Source: Apis mellifera
Taxonomy: Eukaryota > Arthropoda > Insecta > Hymenoptera > Apidae
NCBI RefSeq assembly: GCF_003254395.2
Contig: NC_037648.1
Span: forward strand, 2,149,868 to 2,213,867
DNA length: 64,000 bases
Reading direction: 5' to 3'
The notes under the pieces are model-generated. The model was not told where the DNA came from and searched no databases. It worked only from the letters and a program-made list of their open reading frames with translations. Both the position numbers and the translations under genes were made by a program. Position 1 is the first letter of the stretch, and each line of letters starts with the position of its first letter. Shown piece by piece: positions 22,841 through 34,935 of the stretch.

Positions 22841-25056
22841 CTTTTGCGAAACAAGGAGGAAGAGAGAGAAAGAGGTGGAGTGTCGACGAGGAGCGGTGTG
22901 GAGGAGGGAGAGGAGGGTGAAAGACAGGGCCGTACTTCCGGAGGGCGGTACCTCCAGTCGAGACGGCCCGTGGATTAACTGTGTGTGCACGACGAGTGTT
23001 CCAGGTAAACCCTATCGGCGGCCATGTTACCTTGCACTTCTGCGTACAGAATGTTCCTCTTACGCTCTTTCCGCTCGTCCAAGAATGTAAATCAGTGAAG
23101 TGTACCGAGGAAAGTTGGAAATCGAGCCTCTTCGAGCCGTTTTCGACCTCGTGTCCTCGTGCTTCACATTCTTTTTTTTTTTTTTTTTTCTTAAAAGAAG
23201 ATTATTGTATTCAATTTAATTTTCGACGAAAGATCTATTTTTTTTGAAGAATTGAAGTATAGTATGTAATGCATATGAAAATGCAATTTGAACATTTAAT
23301 AATTACTTGAATATAAAAATAAAAATTTACAAATGGGAAATAATCGTACAATTTTTTTATATATTAGAAATGTTTATATTAAAGTATTTTCGAATCCTCG
23401 TTTTACGAGATAAAATTTGTCTATGGATAGAATTTTGAAAAAGATAATATACGTGTCATCGCGTATTAAAATTTTGTTCACGTTATTTTCAATTATTACA
23501 AAGATGGATGAATCGAAATGTAATTAAATTAAAAATAAGCTAAGCTTCTCAAAATTAAATTATGATAGAAAAAAGTCGAGTGGTTTCTCGACGGGATAAT
23601 AATAAAAAGGGACGAAATGGCGACATTTAAAAATTACACGGATCATAACCTTCGACTTATCTCACGCCGATCGGCGTCTTTGGGAACCGCAGGCATGCCT
23701 CCTAAAGAGCAAAAGTGTGCTCATGGTAAACATTAAAGTGGTTTCTTGGAAGGAAGAACACGGCTACCAGCTTGCAAAATAGGCATTCGTCGACACTAGC
23801 CGACGTTTACCTTTCCTCTCTATTTGTACTTATTTCCAACGTGGCGAAAGTTCCAACATGTCGCCGCGTTGAAATCGAGCCTCGCCCGACTACGAATATT
23901 TATTTTAACGCTCCTTCCGTAATTACGGTTTTGAAATTGAATTGAAAACGATGATATTTTTGTTAATTTTCACTTTCTTAAAAAATGAATAATTAAAAAT
24001 AGTTATGATATATTGATACAGTTAGCACGAATTATTTCCATCCACTTTTTTCTGATTTTTTATTAGATTTATAATAATGACTTTCCTTTCCAAGTGATGG
24101 GTTGGAGGACCATGAATCAGTATACAACCGCCATTTATCAACTGTTTATACAGGAAATATATGTATGATGGTTGATAATCAATAAAAGATTTGAGTTTGT
24201 GGAATAATTATTTTCTTGTGGATTTTTAGTCTTTAATATCAATGAATAGAATGGAAGATTATCAAGTGTGAATTTGATATCATTATCATTTTAACTTTAC
24301 AATTAATTCTAAAATTATTATATCTTTCAATTAATGGCTATGAAGTAATTTTAAATTTATTATAGATTCAAAGTAGTTAATTCTAAGATTCTGCACAATA
24401 TGTTTAATTAATACTGTATGTTATTATCTCAATGATCCTAAATTTACTATAAATTTTGAATTGTTTCTTGCAATAAAAATACAATAAAAAATGCCATCAC
24501 AATAAATTATACTATTATTTTCTTAATGTTCAAATCAAAAAATAATAATTTTACAAACATCATTGATTACTTCTATCTATATTCATTATTAATCATAATC
24601 ATCAATTATTATTATTAAAAAAAGTTCTTAAAAATAATTTCTCCTGATTTCTTTTACTTCATATTTAGTTATATATTTTTATTAAAGAAAAGAGAAAAAT
24701 AAAGATCGTGTATAATAAAATAAAGTAAAAAAAAAAATCTTTTACAAATGATGATTCTTTTGAAATTTTAGTTTTTTCGCGTTTCGAAAACGAAACTCTA
24801 TCAATTGATATACAAAGAAATCATTTATTTATTTGAAACTATAATTTAGAAAATTCACTTTTCTTTTTTTTTTTTTTTTTTTGAAAATTTCACAGCCAAC
24901 AAATCATCACCGTTCGATTATCCCATCTCCCCTCTCCTCCCCCACGATAAAAAGCGACCACACGGTATTTCACAATCCATAAGTTCCCCCTGCAATTATC
25001 GCCTTCGATTACAGCAGCCCTCACAACCTAACAACCGTTCACAATCCTCGACAACT
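22841..25056. other. GC-rich flank then long AT-rich non-coding DNA
   Basis: 22841-23170 is GC-rich with purine tracts (GAGGAGGG). A T-run lies at 23172-23190. A moderately GC patch at 23640-23900 includes an AAG|GTAAAC on the minus strand (23806-23811) without a convincing exon. From 23940 to 24900 the DNA is AT-rich with poly-A/T runs, such as T18 at about 24865. Confidence 0.4.
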
Positions 25057-25135
25057 GCCCACCCACCCACCCACCCATTTCCCCGCCAGAGAAAAACTCG
25101 TACCCTTCCACGAAACGAAACGAAACGAAACAAAA
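25057..25135. repeat. (CCCA)n and (CGAAA)n short tandem repeats
   Basis: About five copies of CCCA at 25057-25077, then about four copies of the pentanucleotide CGAAA at 25111-25131. Confidence 0.85.
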
Positions 25136-26059
25136 GCAAACAAAACACCGCGCTTCCCGCGAATAATAATATCATTCTTCTTTTTTCTTTCCTTTTTTTT
25201 CTTTTCCTCATCCCGTGGCCGACGTCTGAGCGAATTCGGCAAACACCTTCGGCAAACGCCTCCTCTTTTTTTCTCCGGTTAATCAAAATTAAAATTCAGT
25301 TGGAAACGCGCTGAGAGGAGGCGCTGCTGCTTCGCCTCGCTTCGCTCGCCGGAAAGGGATTGGTATGGGAATGGGGAGGGGAGGAGAGGGGATGTCCAAT
25401 TAAAAAAATGAAGTGCTTTTTCATATTCGTCTCCCTTCGCCCCCTCCCCTCCCCCACTCCCATCCATTTGTTCGTAAATAATAATTAAAAATACTCGTCG
25501 TGCTCGGTTTCGCCATCGTGCTAATATTTAGTCGACGGAGAAAATGAGGGAGGAGGGAGCGGGGGAAGAAAGGAGAGAAGGAGGAAAGGAAGGTGGGTGG
25601 GGATAGACAGTCGGAGTTCTCGAAACACGTCCACATTTCCATCGCTTTTCCCGTCCCTTATAACCAGAGAGAGAGAGAGAGACGCCCTCCCCCTCCCCCG
25701 TCACTCTACTCTCTTTTGCATTCGGGACAGCTCGCGCTCGCGACGAATTTGCAAGCTTTTAATATAAACGCGACGCGATATATACCGTCGAATCCGACTG
25801 TTGTTTCCCCCGTCGTTGCCTTCCTCTCTCTCTCTCTCTGTCTGTCTCTGTTTCCGTCTCTTTCTATCTCTGTCTCTGTCCGCGCTGTTGGATTTGGTGA
25901 CGAGTCGATCTTTGTCCGTCGGACTGGGTTTATCCGTCAGTCACATGGGATGGGATACTTTCTCTCTCTTTCTCTCTCTTTCTCGTTGCCAGTCCCTTTA
26001 TGAATAAATCCAGAGCGAGTTGTTTTCACCTGCGATCGCCGAGGTAACGCGATATCCTG
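25136..26059. other. GC-rich block with (GA)n and (CT)n tracts
   Basis: Dense purine and pyrimidine tracts: (GA)n at 25666-25682, CT/TCTG imperfect repeat at 25823-25884, and TCTCTCTTTC repeats at 25961-25985. The 136-codon frame at 25593-26003 is generated by these tracts and is not called. Confidence 0.45.
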
Positions 26060-27500
26060 TCTCTCGAGCGGATGATATCTTTCGAGGGATGTTGTATAGG
26101 TTAAGTCGAGTTCTCTGTGTATACGCTTCGATATATTTCGTGTTACCTAGGTTAGATTAAATTACGACACTTTTTGAGAAATATATTGTATAGGTTAGTT
26201 TGATTAAGTACATGGAATAATTGTTTCTTATAATTTCGTTGGAATAGGTTAGATTAGGTGAATGTTAAATTCATTTTTCTGTATATAATGTGTATTTTGT
26301 GTTTCATAGATTAGATTAGAATCGAATGGTAGCTTTTAGCTCGAGAAATATTGTATGCTTCGATATAGGTTAATTATGAATTATATTTTTTGAGAAATGG
26401 TTACACAGGTTATATAGTTTGATTAGAATATTAAATCTTGTAATTTATGGACGGTAGATTAAATTAGGTTGACTTTTTATATATATAAGATGTTTTTGTA
26501 TCTTGTGTTTCATAAATTAGATTAGAAGTGGATGATATCTTTCGAGGGATGTTGTACAGGTTAAGTCGAGTTCTCTGTGTAAATAGGATGCTTCAATATT
26601 TTGTACTACGTCGTTAGGTTAAATTACAATACTTTTTGAGAAATGGTTATATAAATTAGCTTGATTAAATACATAGAATATTTCTTATAATTTTATTGGA
26701 CATTGGAATAGATTAGATTAGATGAATATTAAATTAACTTTTCTGTATATAAGATATATTTTGTATTTCACGAGTTAGATTAAAATCGAATAGATGATAG
26801 CTTTCGAGGAATCTTATATAGAACGCTTGGATATTTTGTGACTCGTAAAATTAGGTTAGATTACGCAAGTTTTGAGGAAATATTTTTTGAAAAATGTTAT
26901 ATAGATCAAGTTGATTTTTTTATACTATATAGGACATTATTTCGGTATCTTGTAATTTATGGATATTAAATTAGGTTAGAATGATTTTTCTGTATGCAAA
27001 GTGTTTTTGTATTTCTATAGAAGATTAGATTAAATTAGAATCGAATTGATGATGTCTTTCAAGGTGTTATAGGATATTTCTATATTTTTCTTAGATTAGA
27101 TTAGTTTTGAGTGGATGATAGATTTTGTATAAATTGTTTCGGTATTTTGTACTTTACAAAGATCAGGTTATGTTAGAATAAGTCTTGAATGGATATTTTT
27201 CAAGGGATATAAAGTATTTCGATATTTTGTAAATTTTATAAATTAGGTTAGGTTAAGTAGTAGATTAAATAAGAATCAAGCGAATAATATAATATCTTTG
27301 AAGAGAAATGTTGTGTAGATTAGGTTAATTATTTCTCTGTGTATAAAATGTTTCAATATTTTGTACTTTCTAGGTTAGGTTAAATTATATTTTTGAATTT
27401 TGGAGATTGAATTAGATTATTTTTCATATTTTATAGGTTAAGTTAGTCTTTAATACATGATATCTTTCGAGAGATGAAATTTAATTTATTCTGCATAGGA
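26060..27500. repeat. Degenerate tandem array, ~200-260-bp unit, AGGTTAG-rich
   Basis: Recurring blocks are GATGATATCTTTCGAGGG (26070s, 26531, variants at 26790 and 27050), TTTTTGAGAAAT (26170s, 26390s, 26635, 26880) and TGTATATAA-GTGTTTTTGTATTTC followed by AGATTAGATTAGAA (26281, 26479, 26743, 26992). Spacings are about 200-260 bp, giving five to six diverged units. AGGTTAG/AGATTAG words are dense throughout. No coding frame survives. Confidence 0.8.
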
Positions 27501-29650
27501 TGTTTCTTTCCAAGAATGTTGTACAAATTAATAAATCTGTAATAATAAAAATAATAATAATTAATAAAAATGTAATAAAAAGATTAATAAATAAAAATCT
27601 ACAAAAAATCTAGAAAAATTCTAAATAGTACACGAATAAAAAAAGTCCAAACCCAATTCCAAAATTTCGTGAGAACATCGAGAGATTAATTAACATCTCT
27701 CTAATACGATCTTATCACTATCCTCTTCTTTATCCACATCCGATAAAACTTGTCGAAAATCGCACGGGTCGTTCAACGAGATCAGATATTACTTTACTCG
27801 ATACACGAGTTTCAGGCAAAGGAGACAAGGTTGGATGACCGGCCGCTAACAAGGCAGCCGGTGCTTATTTAAAATAGTCTTATGACTGTTGCACAGGTGG
27901 GAGTGCGGGATGGCGAGTAATTTGCCTGGTAAAACCCGAGGCAGGCCTCGGGCGACTCTCTCAACCCGGCCAAGGGTCCGATCATTATTATCTCCGCGGC
28001 AAAGAAATCTCTCCTCGACGTTGCCCTCGGCGAGCTCCCCATTTCCTCTTCCCGGCTCCACACGCGTAAAAAAAAAAAAGAAAAAAAGGATGCTACTGGC
28101 TAACATCCTTTGTCCAACGTCTCATTTTTCTTGGCTCGCAAATTGATATTATTTAATTGAAAATTATTCAACTATCGATCCCTGCTTCTGAACCTAACCT
28201 AAAATAAAACACAAGTTTTCTTTACTTTAATTATAATATATATAATTAAATATTATATAATATGATTTATATACTTTTCAATTATAATTGTACATACTCT
28301 TTAATTATTATGACAAACAATATTCAAAATCTGTCTGACTGAAAGACAAATTTTCTTTTTTGAGAAACGACAAATTTTTCATCTTCATTTAATATATTCC
28401 AAAAAAGGGACACGGAAAGGGTGGATACGTGTCTCTGACACCCTTCTCCCCCTCCTCCCTCCCTCAAAATCAAAAAGGGACACGAGCGAAGGGGAGGGGG
28501 AGGGCTTAGTCCGGATGGCAGGTCCTGGGGGACACGCGACACTTTGGGTGGCCGTCCGCTCATCCGCCGGATAATGGATTCCAGGGCTACACCTTGGCAT
28601 CGCTTATTTTAATCCGACGATTAAAAATGTCAGACACATGTTCGTGAACTGCGCGATCCCGTGGGCCGCAGCCTGTGCAACTTTCGGGGATTAATGTCCC
28701 CTGCGACACTCCTCCCCCCTCCTGAGACGAGGACGTCGTCCTCGTCGTTGTCGTCTGTCGCCGATTTTTGCGGGTACTCTCTCTCTCTCTCTCTCCGGAA
28801 AACTGGAAATTCGACGAGTCTCCTGAATCCTGAAAGCAAACGGATAGGATAATAATCGTTGTCTCGATTAATTGTTATTAATTATTGAAAATTTTCGATT
28901 TCATTTTTAAAGTATATTTGTCTTATATACGATTAATTTTGGGTATGTACGATGTGTCACGTTATTGTATAATTGGGCAAAATTTAATACAGTTATTTTA
29001 AAAATTTGTTATTGAAACAGTAATAAGAATTGCAAGTAGCAAAGGTTTTATTCGAAATTTTTAATTTTGGTTAACTTTGGTTTTTTAACTCTTGTAGTAT
29101 AGAAAGTTTCGTTTTGTAATTATAATTGTAATTGTAATTCGTAAAAATTGAATTTGTATAAATTGAATCGAATTAAAATTATACTAATTTTAATATTGTT
29201 AGATTAATTCTTTATAAAATGACGAATAATAAAAAAATTTATAGAATTTATCTCGAACAAATGGTTTAATTTTATTTCAATCCTGTTATTACGAAGAAGC
29301 AGCGTGCACCGGTGGTCCGGCGAGATTTCTTATGCGAGATTCAGAAACAGTGAGAAGCTTCGCGCTGTAGCTCGTTAGTTGTTTTGCTTGTCTAACGTCA
29401 CGAGAAATTTATCGCTGTGACGAATTAGAGTGGAGGATCGTTTCGAGTCGAATGTGGGCAAAGGAACGAGGATAAAAGGGTGAATTTAATTTTTTCTTTT
29501 TTTTTTTTTTTAAAAACAAATTCTACTTTATCATTGTTTCGATCGATTCTTCGTTTTTTCTGTTACCGATCGAGTCACCCCGAAGAAACTGATTATGATT
29601 TTATTCGTAACAATTCATAAATTAATTCTCTTTGGAAATAAAAATTTCCA
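27501..29650. other. AT-rich DNA with GC-rich patches
   Basis: GC-rich patches lie at 27780-28060, 28400-28840 (facing pyrimidine CCCTTCTCCCCC and purine GGGGAGGGGG tracts, plus CT repeat at 28778-28796) and 29285-29470. AAAAAGGGACACG recurs at about 28400 and 28469. The rest is AT-rich. No supported gene. Confidence 0.4.
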
Positions 29651-29960
29651 AACTTATTAATTGAGTTATAGAAAAAAAAATAACGATAAATATATATTTA
29701 AGACTGTATACTTATTAAATGACCAATTAAATAATATATTTTTCCATCAAAATACAAAAAGAAAGATAAAATTGAAAAATCGAATTGAATTAAAATTAAA
29801 CGAACTTATTAATTGAGTTATAGAAAAAAAAAATAATGATAAACGTATATTTAAGATTGTATACTTATTAAATGACCAATTAAATAATATATTTTTCCAT
29901 CAAAATAAAAAAAGAAAGATAAAATTTAAAAATCGAATTGAATTAAAATTAAACGAACTT
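29651..29960. repeat. Tandem duplication, 152-bp unit, two copies
   Basis: AACTTATTAATTGAGTTATA starts at 29651 and again at 29803; the copies are nearly identical through ATTAAAATTAAACGAACTT, implying a recent duplication. They differ at a few positions and in A-run length. Confidence 0.95.
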
Positions 29961-31320
29961 GAAAATCGAATTTTTTTAAATTCCATCTCCTTACCATTCA
30001 TCTATAATCCTGTTATCCAAAAATCTAAAAATTCAAGTAAATATCGTTAACAAGTCGTTTTCGCAGACACCGCGTTTCCCCGAAATCGAAAATGATGCTT
30101 GAAGGAGGAGGAGGAGGAGGAGGAGTGCACAGGTGTCTCGATGAGGCGCATAATTCGAAGGATGGCGGGGGCGGAGACGGAGGAAGCGAGCGGCTCGAGA
30201 CGGCAGAGGAACCGCCACGAGGCCCCCGATATATCGGGCCCTCGTTTCGGTCGGTGCCTCTACAGGAAGGATGATACTCGGCCAAAGATAGCATCGACAA
30301 CTTGTATGTATGTACGTAAGTCTACATGTTCGACGTTTATTATGGTAATCTTGGGAAATTTAGGTAACGACATGTACTACATTGCTGGTGCGCAAAGTTT
30401 TCAGAGAGAAGTCGAAAGTTCGAGGAATACGTCAGAAATGGAAAAAATATTTTTCTACGAGGATTAGAGAATATTCGAGATTAAAGAATTTGGAAAATTT
30501 GGATAAAATGAGTATAAATATATATTTATTTTGAATGACGAAGAAAATTATATATTCATTGAAATATAGGTTAAGCTATATTTTATATTGATAAAGAAAA
30601 AGATTGATAAAATTTGGAAAAAGGAATTTTGTACCTTGAAATCATTTAATTTTTAAAATAAATACAAAAATATTGATTGAGATTGCAAACATTTTTACGC
30701 TGTGGAAATTGAAAGATCAAGTTCTGTAATGGTACAGTATCGAATTTCTCTTATTCTATTTTCACTGTACAATAAAATCACTGGTTAAAATACAAGTTTT
30801 GCAATAGATCGACACGAATGCAACAGTTGCAACAAAGCCTGACTTTCCTCTCTATTCTGGCATACATACGACTTGCAGGTCACTTTTCTCAACTTCTCTT
30901 TACACGGCGCATTCTAAACTGACCTTTTTCTCGAATGCATACTCGGTCGTCCATTTTCTTTCAAGCACACATGTACTGTACACGTGTTTCTATAAAACTA
31001 CTAAAAGTTTTATTTGAAAATTGTTCTCTATTAAATTTTGAATCGAATGTAAAATAATCTTTAACAATAATATTTAATAATATTTAATTTCTTGTGTATG
31101 CAGGAAAAAGTATACTTAAGTAGGAAACAAATTTTTAACGAACAAATTCTTTTAAATTAGGTTATGTCAATTTAACGAATCTTAAACTTGATTCATTTCA
31201 AAAATAATTCTTAACGCACAGCTTTGAATGATAGATTATTCAAGTAACTTTATTCTTAATTTTACCCATTCACGCCAAATACCAAATATCTCGAAACGCA
31301 GACATCTCGCGACACGCATC
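29961..31320. other. Non-coding DNA with a (GGA)n-containing GC patch
   Basis: (GGA)n occupies 30103-30125 within a GC-rich patch (30060-30290). The 122-codon frame starting there begins in the GGA repeat and uses a non-ATG start, so it is not called. AT-rich DNA follows. Confidence 0.4.
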
Positions 31321-31848
31321 CTAACCTGTTTCCACCCAAGTTGTTCGAAAAGCTCGATTGCCACGGATCCAATAAATACCATAAACGGAGCCACGCCGCT
31401 GTGAAATAAGACAAAGGCCTCCTGAACCGTTATTTCCTCGAGTGGCTGGGTACATCGTGGCTCGGATACAGATAGAAGGAATTTCGAGGCGAGAGCAACA
31501 CTTGGTTAGGCGACACTTCACTCGTGCACACCGTTGATGTGTACTGGTGGACAGGTGTGCGCGCCCTCTACACGCGACCACGCGAAACCTGCGTGTTAAC
31601 ACGTGCACGAATCCGCCTCTCTCGAAGAGTCTTGTGATTTCATCCTTCGTACGTATTCTCTTCCGAGTTGTGTAATGGAAACCGCCTTTACGAACGAGTC
31701 TGTTCCTTGTTTCGCGGCTTGCCTGGATTAATTGCGGCCCGCTATTCGTTAATATACAAATTTTAATTTGCCCGTATCTCTCGAACGTTATCGTTAATTT
31801 ATTTGGAATATTCGTATATACGAATTTAATATAATATGCGACTGTCAT
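31321..31848 (-). CDS. Possible open reading frame, 175 residues, or exon-bearing segment
   Basis: From ATG at 31846-31848 (context GAAAATGACA, A at -3) the minus frame is open to TAG at 31321-31323. The product would be basic and Cys/Arg-rich, with no recognised domain. Near its end, TTGTCTTATTTCACAG at about 31399-31414 is a good acceptor and GAAACAG|GTTAGG at 31320-31332 a fair donor, bounding a 73-base exon (31326-31398). In another frame that exon reads GVAPFMVFIGSVAIELFEQL, hydrophobic and membrane-like. All three frames are open there, so the frame is undecided. Either reading is tentative. Confidence 0.25.
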   Translation of the reverse strand: MTVAYYIKFVYTNIPNKLTITFERYGQIKICILTNSGPQLIQASRETRNRLVRKGGFHYTTRKRIRTKDEITRLFERGGFVHVLTRRFRVVACRGRAHLSTSTHQRCARVKCRLTKCCSRLEIPSICIRATMYPATRGNNGSGGLCLISQRRGSVYGIYWIRGNRAFRTTWVETG

Positions 31849-32916
31849 TTTCGAGTCGTGGTTCGATTGTAATTTAATTTTTAATTAATTTTGTGAACAG
31901 GTATGGTTGCGCTCGGATAATTGTAAATTGTAAATGTGTACAATTTATGTATGGCATATTTAATTATTGCCTTATATGCAGTTTATTCGTTATGTTTTCG
32001 AATTTAATTAATGGATCGATCGATACTGTTCGATTATTATTCAAATTTTTAAAAATATGTTAATTTATAAATTTTCATATAATAAGATCTATATTTTAGT
32101 CTTTATAGTGTCTGAATTATACCATGTTTGAAGCAATTTTGATAAATTTTATTTTGATGATTCTATATATCAGATACTATTGATGATAATTTTATATTTA
32201 TATCTATAATTATATTTACTATATAATTTTCATTTTAATAGACATTAGATTAGATACTTTATAAATGTTTCATGGTAACAGACAACAAGTATACGTCGAA
32301 TTTATGAAAAGAAGACATTTATCAACAATAAATTAAAACCCAGATAATCCTGTTATCCACATTTGAACTGGGTTATGATCACGGAGGATAATTTAAATTA
32401 TGATTATGAGATTCGAGTTTAAATATAGCACTTATAAATAATTAACAGACGCGATAACTGCTCTAAATTTATGATATATACACACACACACAAAAACACA
32501 TATGATTTTATCAGTTTTTACTTTAGAGAACATTGAATTTGTTTATTTGCTTCACGGATGTTAACTCTAACTGCTGCTATTAATAATAGTAAACTAAATA
32601 ATTTCTTAATCCTCGACTTATATTATCGCCAATTAAGAGCAAGAATTGATGCAATAAATAGAAGAGAAAATTTTTTTTTTTTTCCGTCCTATGTAACAAA
32701 CTCTACCAATCTTTTTCCACTTTTTATAAAATTGAAAATGTATCTGTAAAATTTTCATTATCATTCCATTCCATGTTTGTGCATAATTCTCGAGATACTT
32801 GATTCCAGCTGCTGATAAATGATTATTATTAATAATGAACTGTCTGAATTGTTAATTTCCTATTCTGTAATGGAGAAGCGTCGATCGAAAACACGCGGAT
32901 CAGAAATTCTCGAATC
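31849..32916. other. AT-rich non-coding DNA
   Basis: No open frame of note; a short (AC)n lies at 32479-32491 and a T-run at 32670-32683. Confidence 0.55.
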
Positions 32917-33155
32917 GTACACGGTGTTTCACGATTGCAGGTCCAAATAAGGTGAATTAACAAGTGGAGTGGAATGAAATAATTTTTTGATCATTATTTA
33001 AAAAATTTCAAGATTTGGTTTTTTTCTTGTACATTCTTTCAAATTTTTCAAATTTTAAAAAATGCATTTAAACTAAATCAATATGATTTTCGATACGAAT
33101 CGAACGTACAACTTTTAATTTTATTAATTTCATTCAATAATGAAACACTCTGTAC
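32917..33155. mobile_element. MITE-like element with GTACA..GTGTTTCA inverted ends
   Basis: The left end GTACACGGTGTTTCA (32917-32931) matches the reverse complement of the right end TGAAACACTCTGTAC (33141-33155) at 13 of 15 positions. The 239-bp interval is AT-rich and non-coding. Short length, inverted ends and lack of a transposase fit a non-autonomous DNA transposon. The family was not identified. Confidence 0.45.
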
Positions 33156-34211
33156 TCGTACATTTGCATGGAACGACTAATTAGGTTATCCATCAGTCGC
33201 TAATATCGAGTGTAACCACAAATAGGTTTAAATTAAGGGAAAAATAAATATATCTCGAACTATTACAAAGTATAATAAGCGTTAATTATCTTCGACTAAT
33301 AGGTATAGACGTCGGGAAATCATGTATATGGATACAACGTGGTGAACGTTTCGAAATTAATTGAATATTTCATTTTAGCATGGATAATTATGGAAATATA
33401 ATTAGAAATATTAAAAACAAAAGAAAAAAAATGTTAGAAAATTTAATCAAATTTTTTTTCTAAGATCGAACGAATAAATATTACCTTTTTTTTTTTTATT
33501 TATTTATTTGACGAATCTTTGTTGTTTCAGTTGCTCGAAGATAAGTCTCGATCGGTAACTGATTAAAATCGGGGAAAAATTCGTTGAAAAGATGAAAAAC
33601 GATAAATAGATAGCGTAGTAAAAATAATATTTCCGATACGCGCGCAATGTTTCATCGATAAACTAAGAAGTTAAAATTCCGATCGTTAATATTCATAACA
33701 AGTATTTTCGCGCGCTTCTTTGTCCGACCATGTCTAGCAGAGAGATGAATTCAGCAAGAGAAGAAGCAAGTCATTTGATTAAATTGAATTCATACTCGAG
33801 CTAGACATACACTCCTGATTTATCGATATTATCTTCTGCCTCGTCACTTGCACAACGTGTATAATGCCTGTCATCATCCGGATAGCATACGATGATCGAA
33901 TCAACGAATCAACAGAGTGTTGGAATTTAAACTCATTACAGCGTAATCAGTGACATCTATGCTTAGAAATTAGTACTGTTATTCTTTCCGCTTGTATCCT
34001 CGCCATTGCGTATATATAGTCTATATGTCTATGTTGTAACTGTGTACACGAAGTGTGTTGTGTGTAACGAAATGTAAATATAATGGATAAATGTAAATTT
34101 TAAAATTTTTAATTGAACAGATATATCTCGATTCTTCTATAAATTCGAAACGTTTTTTTCTCTAACTTTTATTTCCTTTAACAATCAATCCCTTGAAAAG
34201 TTTTGTTAAAA
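33156..34211. other. AT-rich non-coding DNA
   Basis: A long T-rich tract ending TTGTTGTTTCAG (33518-33530) would make a strong splice acceptor, but what follows closes within 12 codons and has only a weak GTAACT donor. A TATATATAG near 34012 has no supported transcript. Confidence 0.4.
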
Positions 34212-34935
34212 GAGGTTATGTTTCTGGAATAGTTTACTTGAAAAATTAAATATGTCTTTATTGATTTTTAAAAAGGCAATTCGTAACGTTTTATTATATT
34301 TTGCAACACTTTGGACTATTATTCACAATTGAGGTATTTATAAATAAATTTTGAACAAAATGCAGTACACATTAGAATATCTTTAACATATCATCATGTA
34401 TCAAGATCATTGAAATTGAATCTCTAAATTATACAATTATATACATTTTGATCAAAATCAAATTGATAAAGGATTATCTCTGATAAAAAATAAATAATCA
34501 TTTAATTAATTCTTTCTAACACTTATTTTCTTTCATTATAAATATTACTATACATATATCTATATTTGAAGAGGTTATGTTTCTGAATAGTTTAATGAAA
34601 AATTAAATATGTCTTTATTGATTTTTAAAAAGGCAATTTGTAACGTTTTATAATATTACATTTTGCAATAGTTTTGACTATCTTGTGATTATTCACAATT
34701 GAGGTATTTATAAATAAATTTTTGAACAAAGTACAATACACATTAAAATGTCTTTAACATATCATCATGTATCAAGATCATTAAAATTGAATCTCTAAAT
34801 TATACAATTATACACATTTTGATCAAAATCAAATTGATAAAGGATTATCTCTGATAAAAAATAAATAATCATTTAATTAATTCTTTCTAACACTTATTTT
34901 CTTTCATTATAAATATTACTATACATATATTTATA
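34212..34935. repeat. Tandem segmental duplication, 359-bp unit, two copies
   Basis: GAGGTTATGTTTCTG begins at 34212 and at 34571, and the two units match almost base for base through TTTCATTATAAATATTACTATACATATAT, with a handful of substitutions and small indels. The low divergence implies a recent event. Confidence 0.95.

Noticed and set aside
26060..27500. Interstitial TTAGG telomere repeats
   Set aside because: AGGTTAG words are frequent but there is no run of consecutive TTAGG units.
33531..33554. 24-base microexon after a strong TTGTTGTTTCAG acceptor
   Set aside because: Donor GTAACT is weak and the frame closes four codons later.
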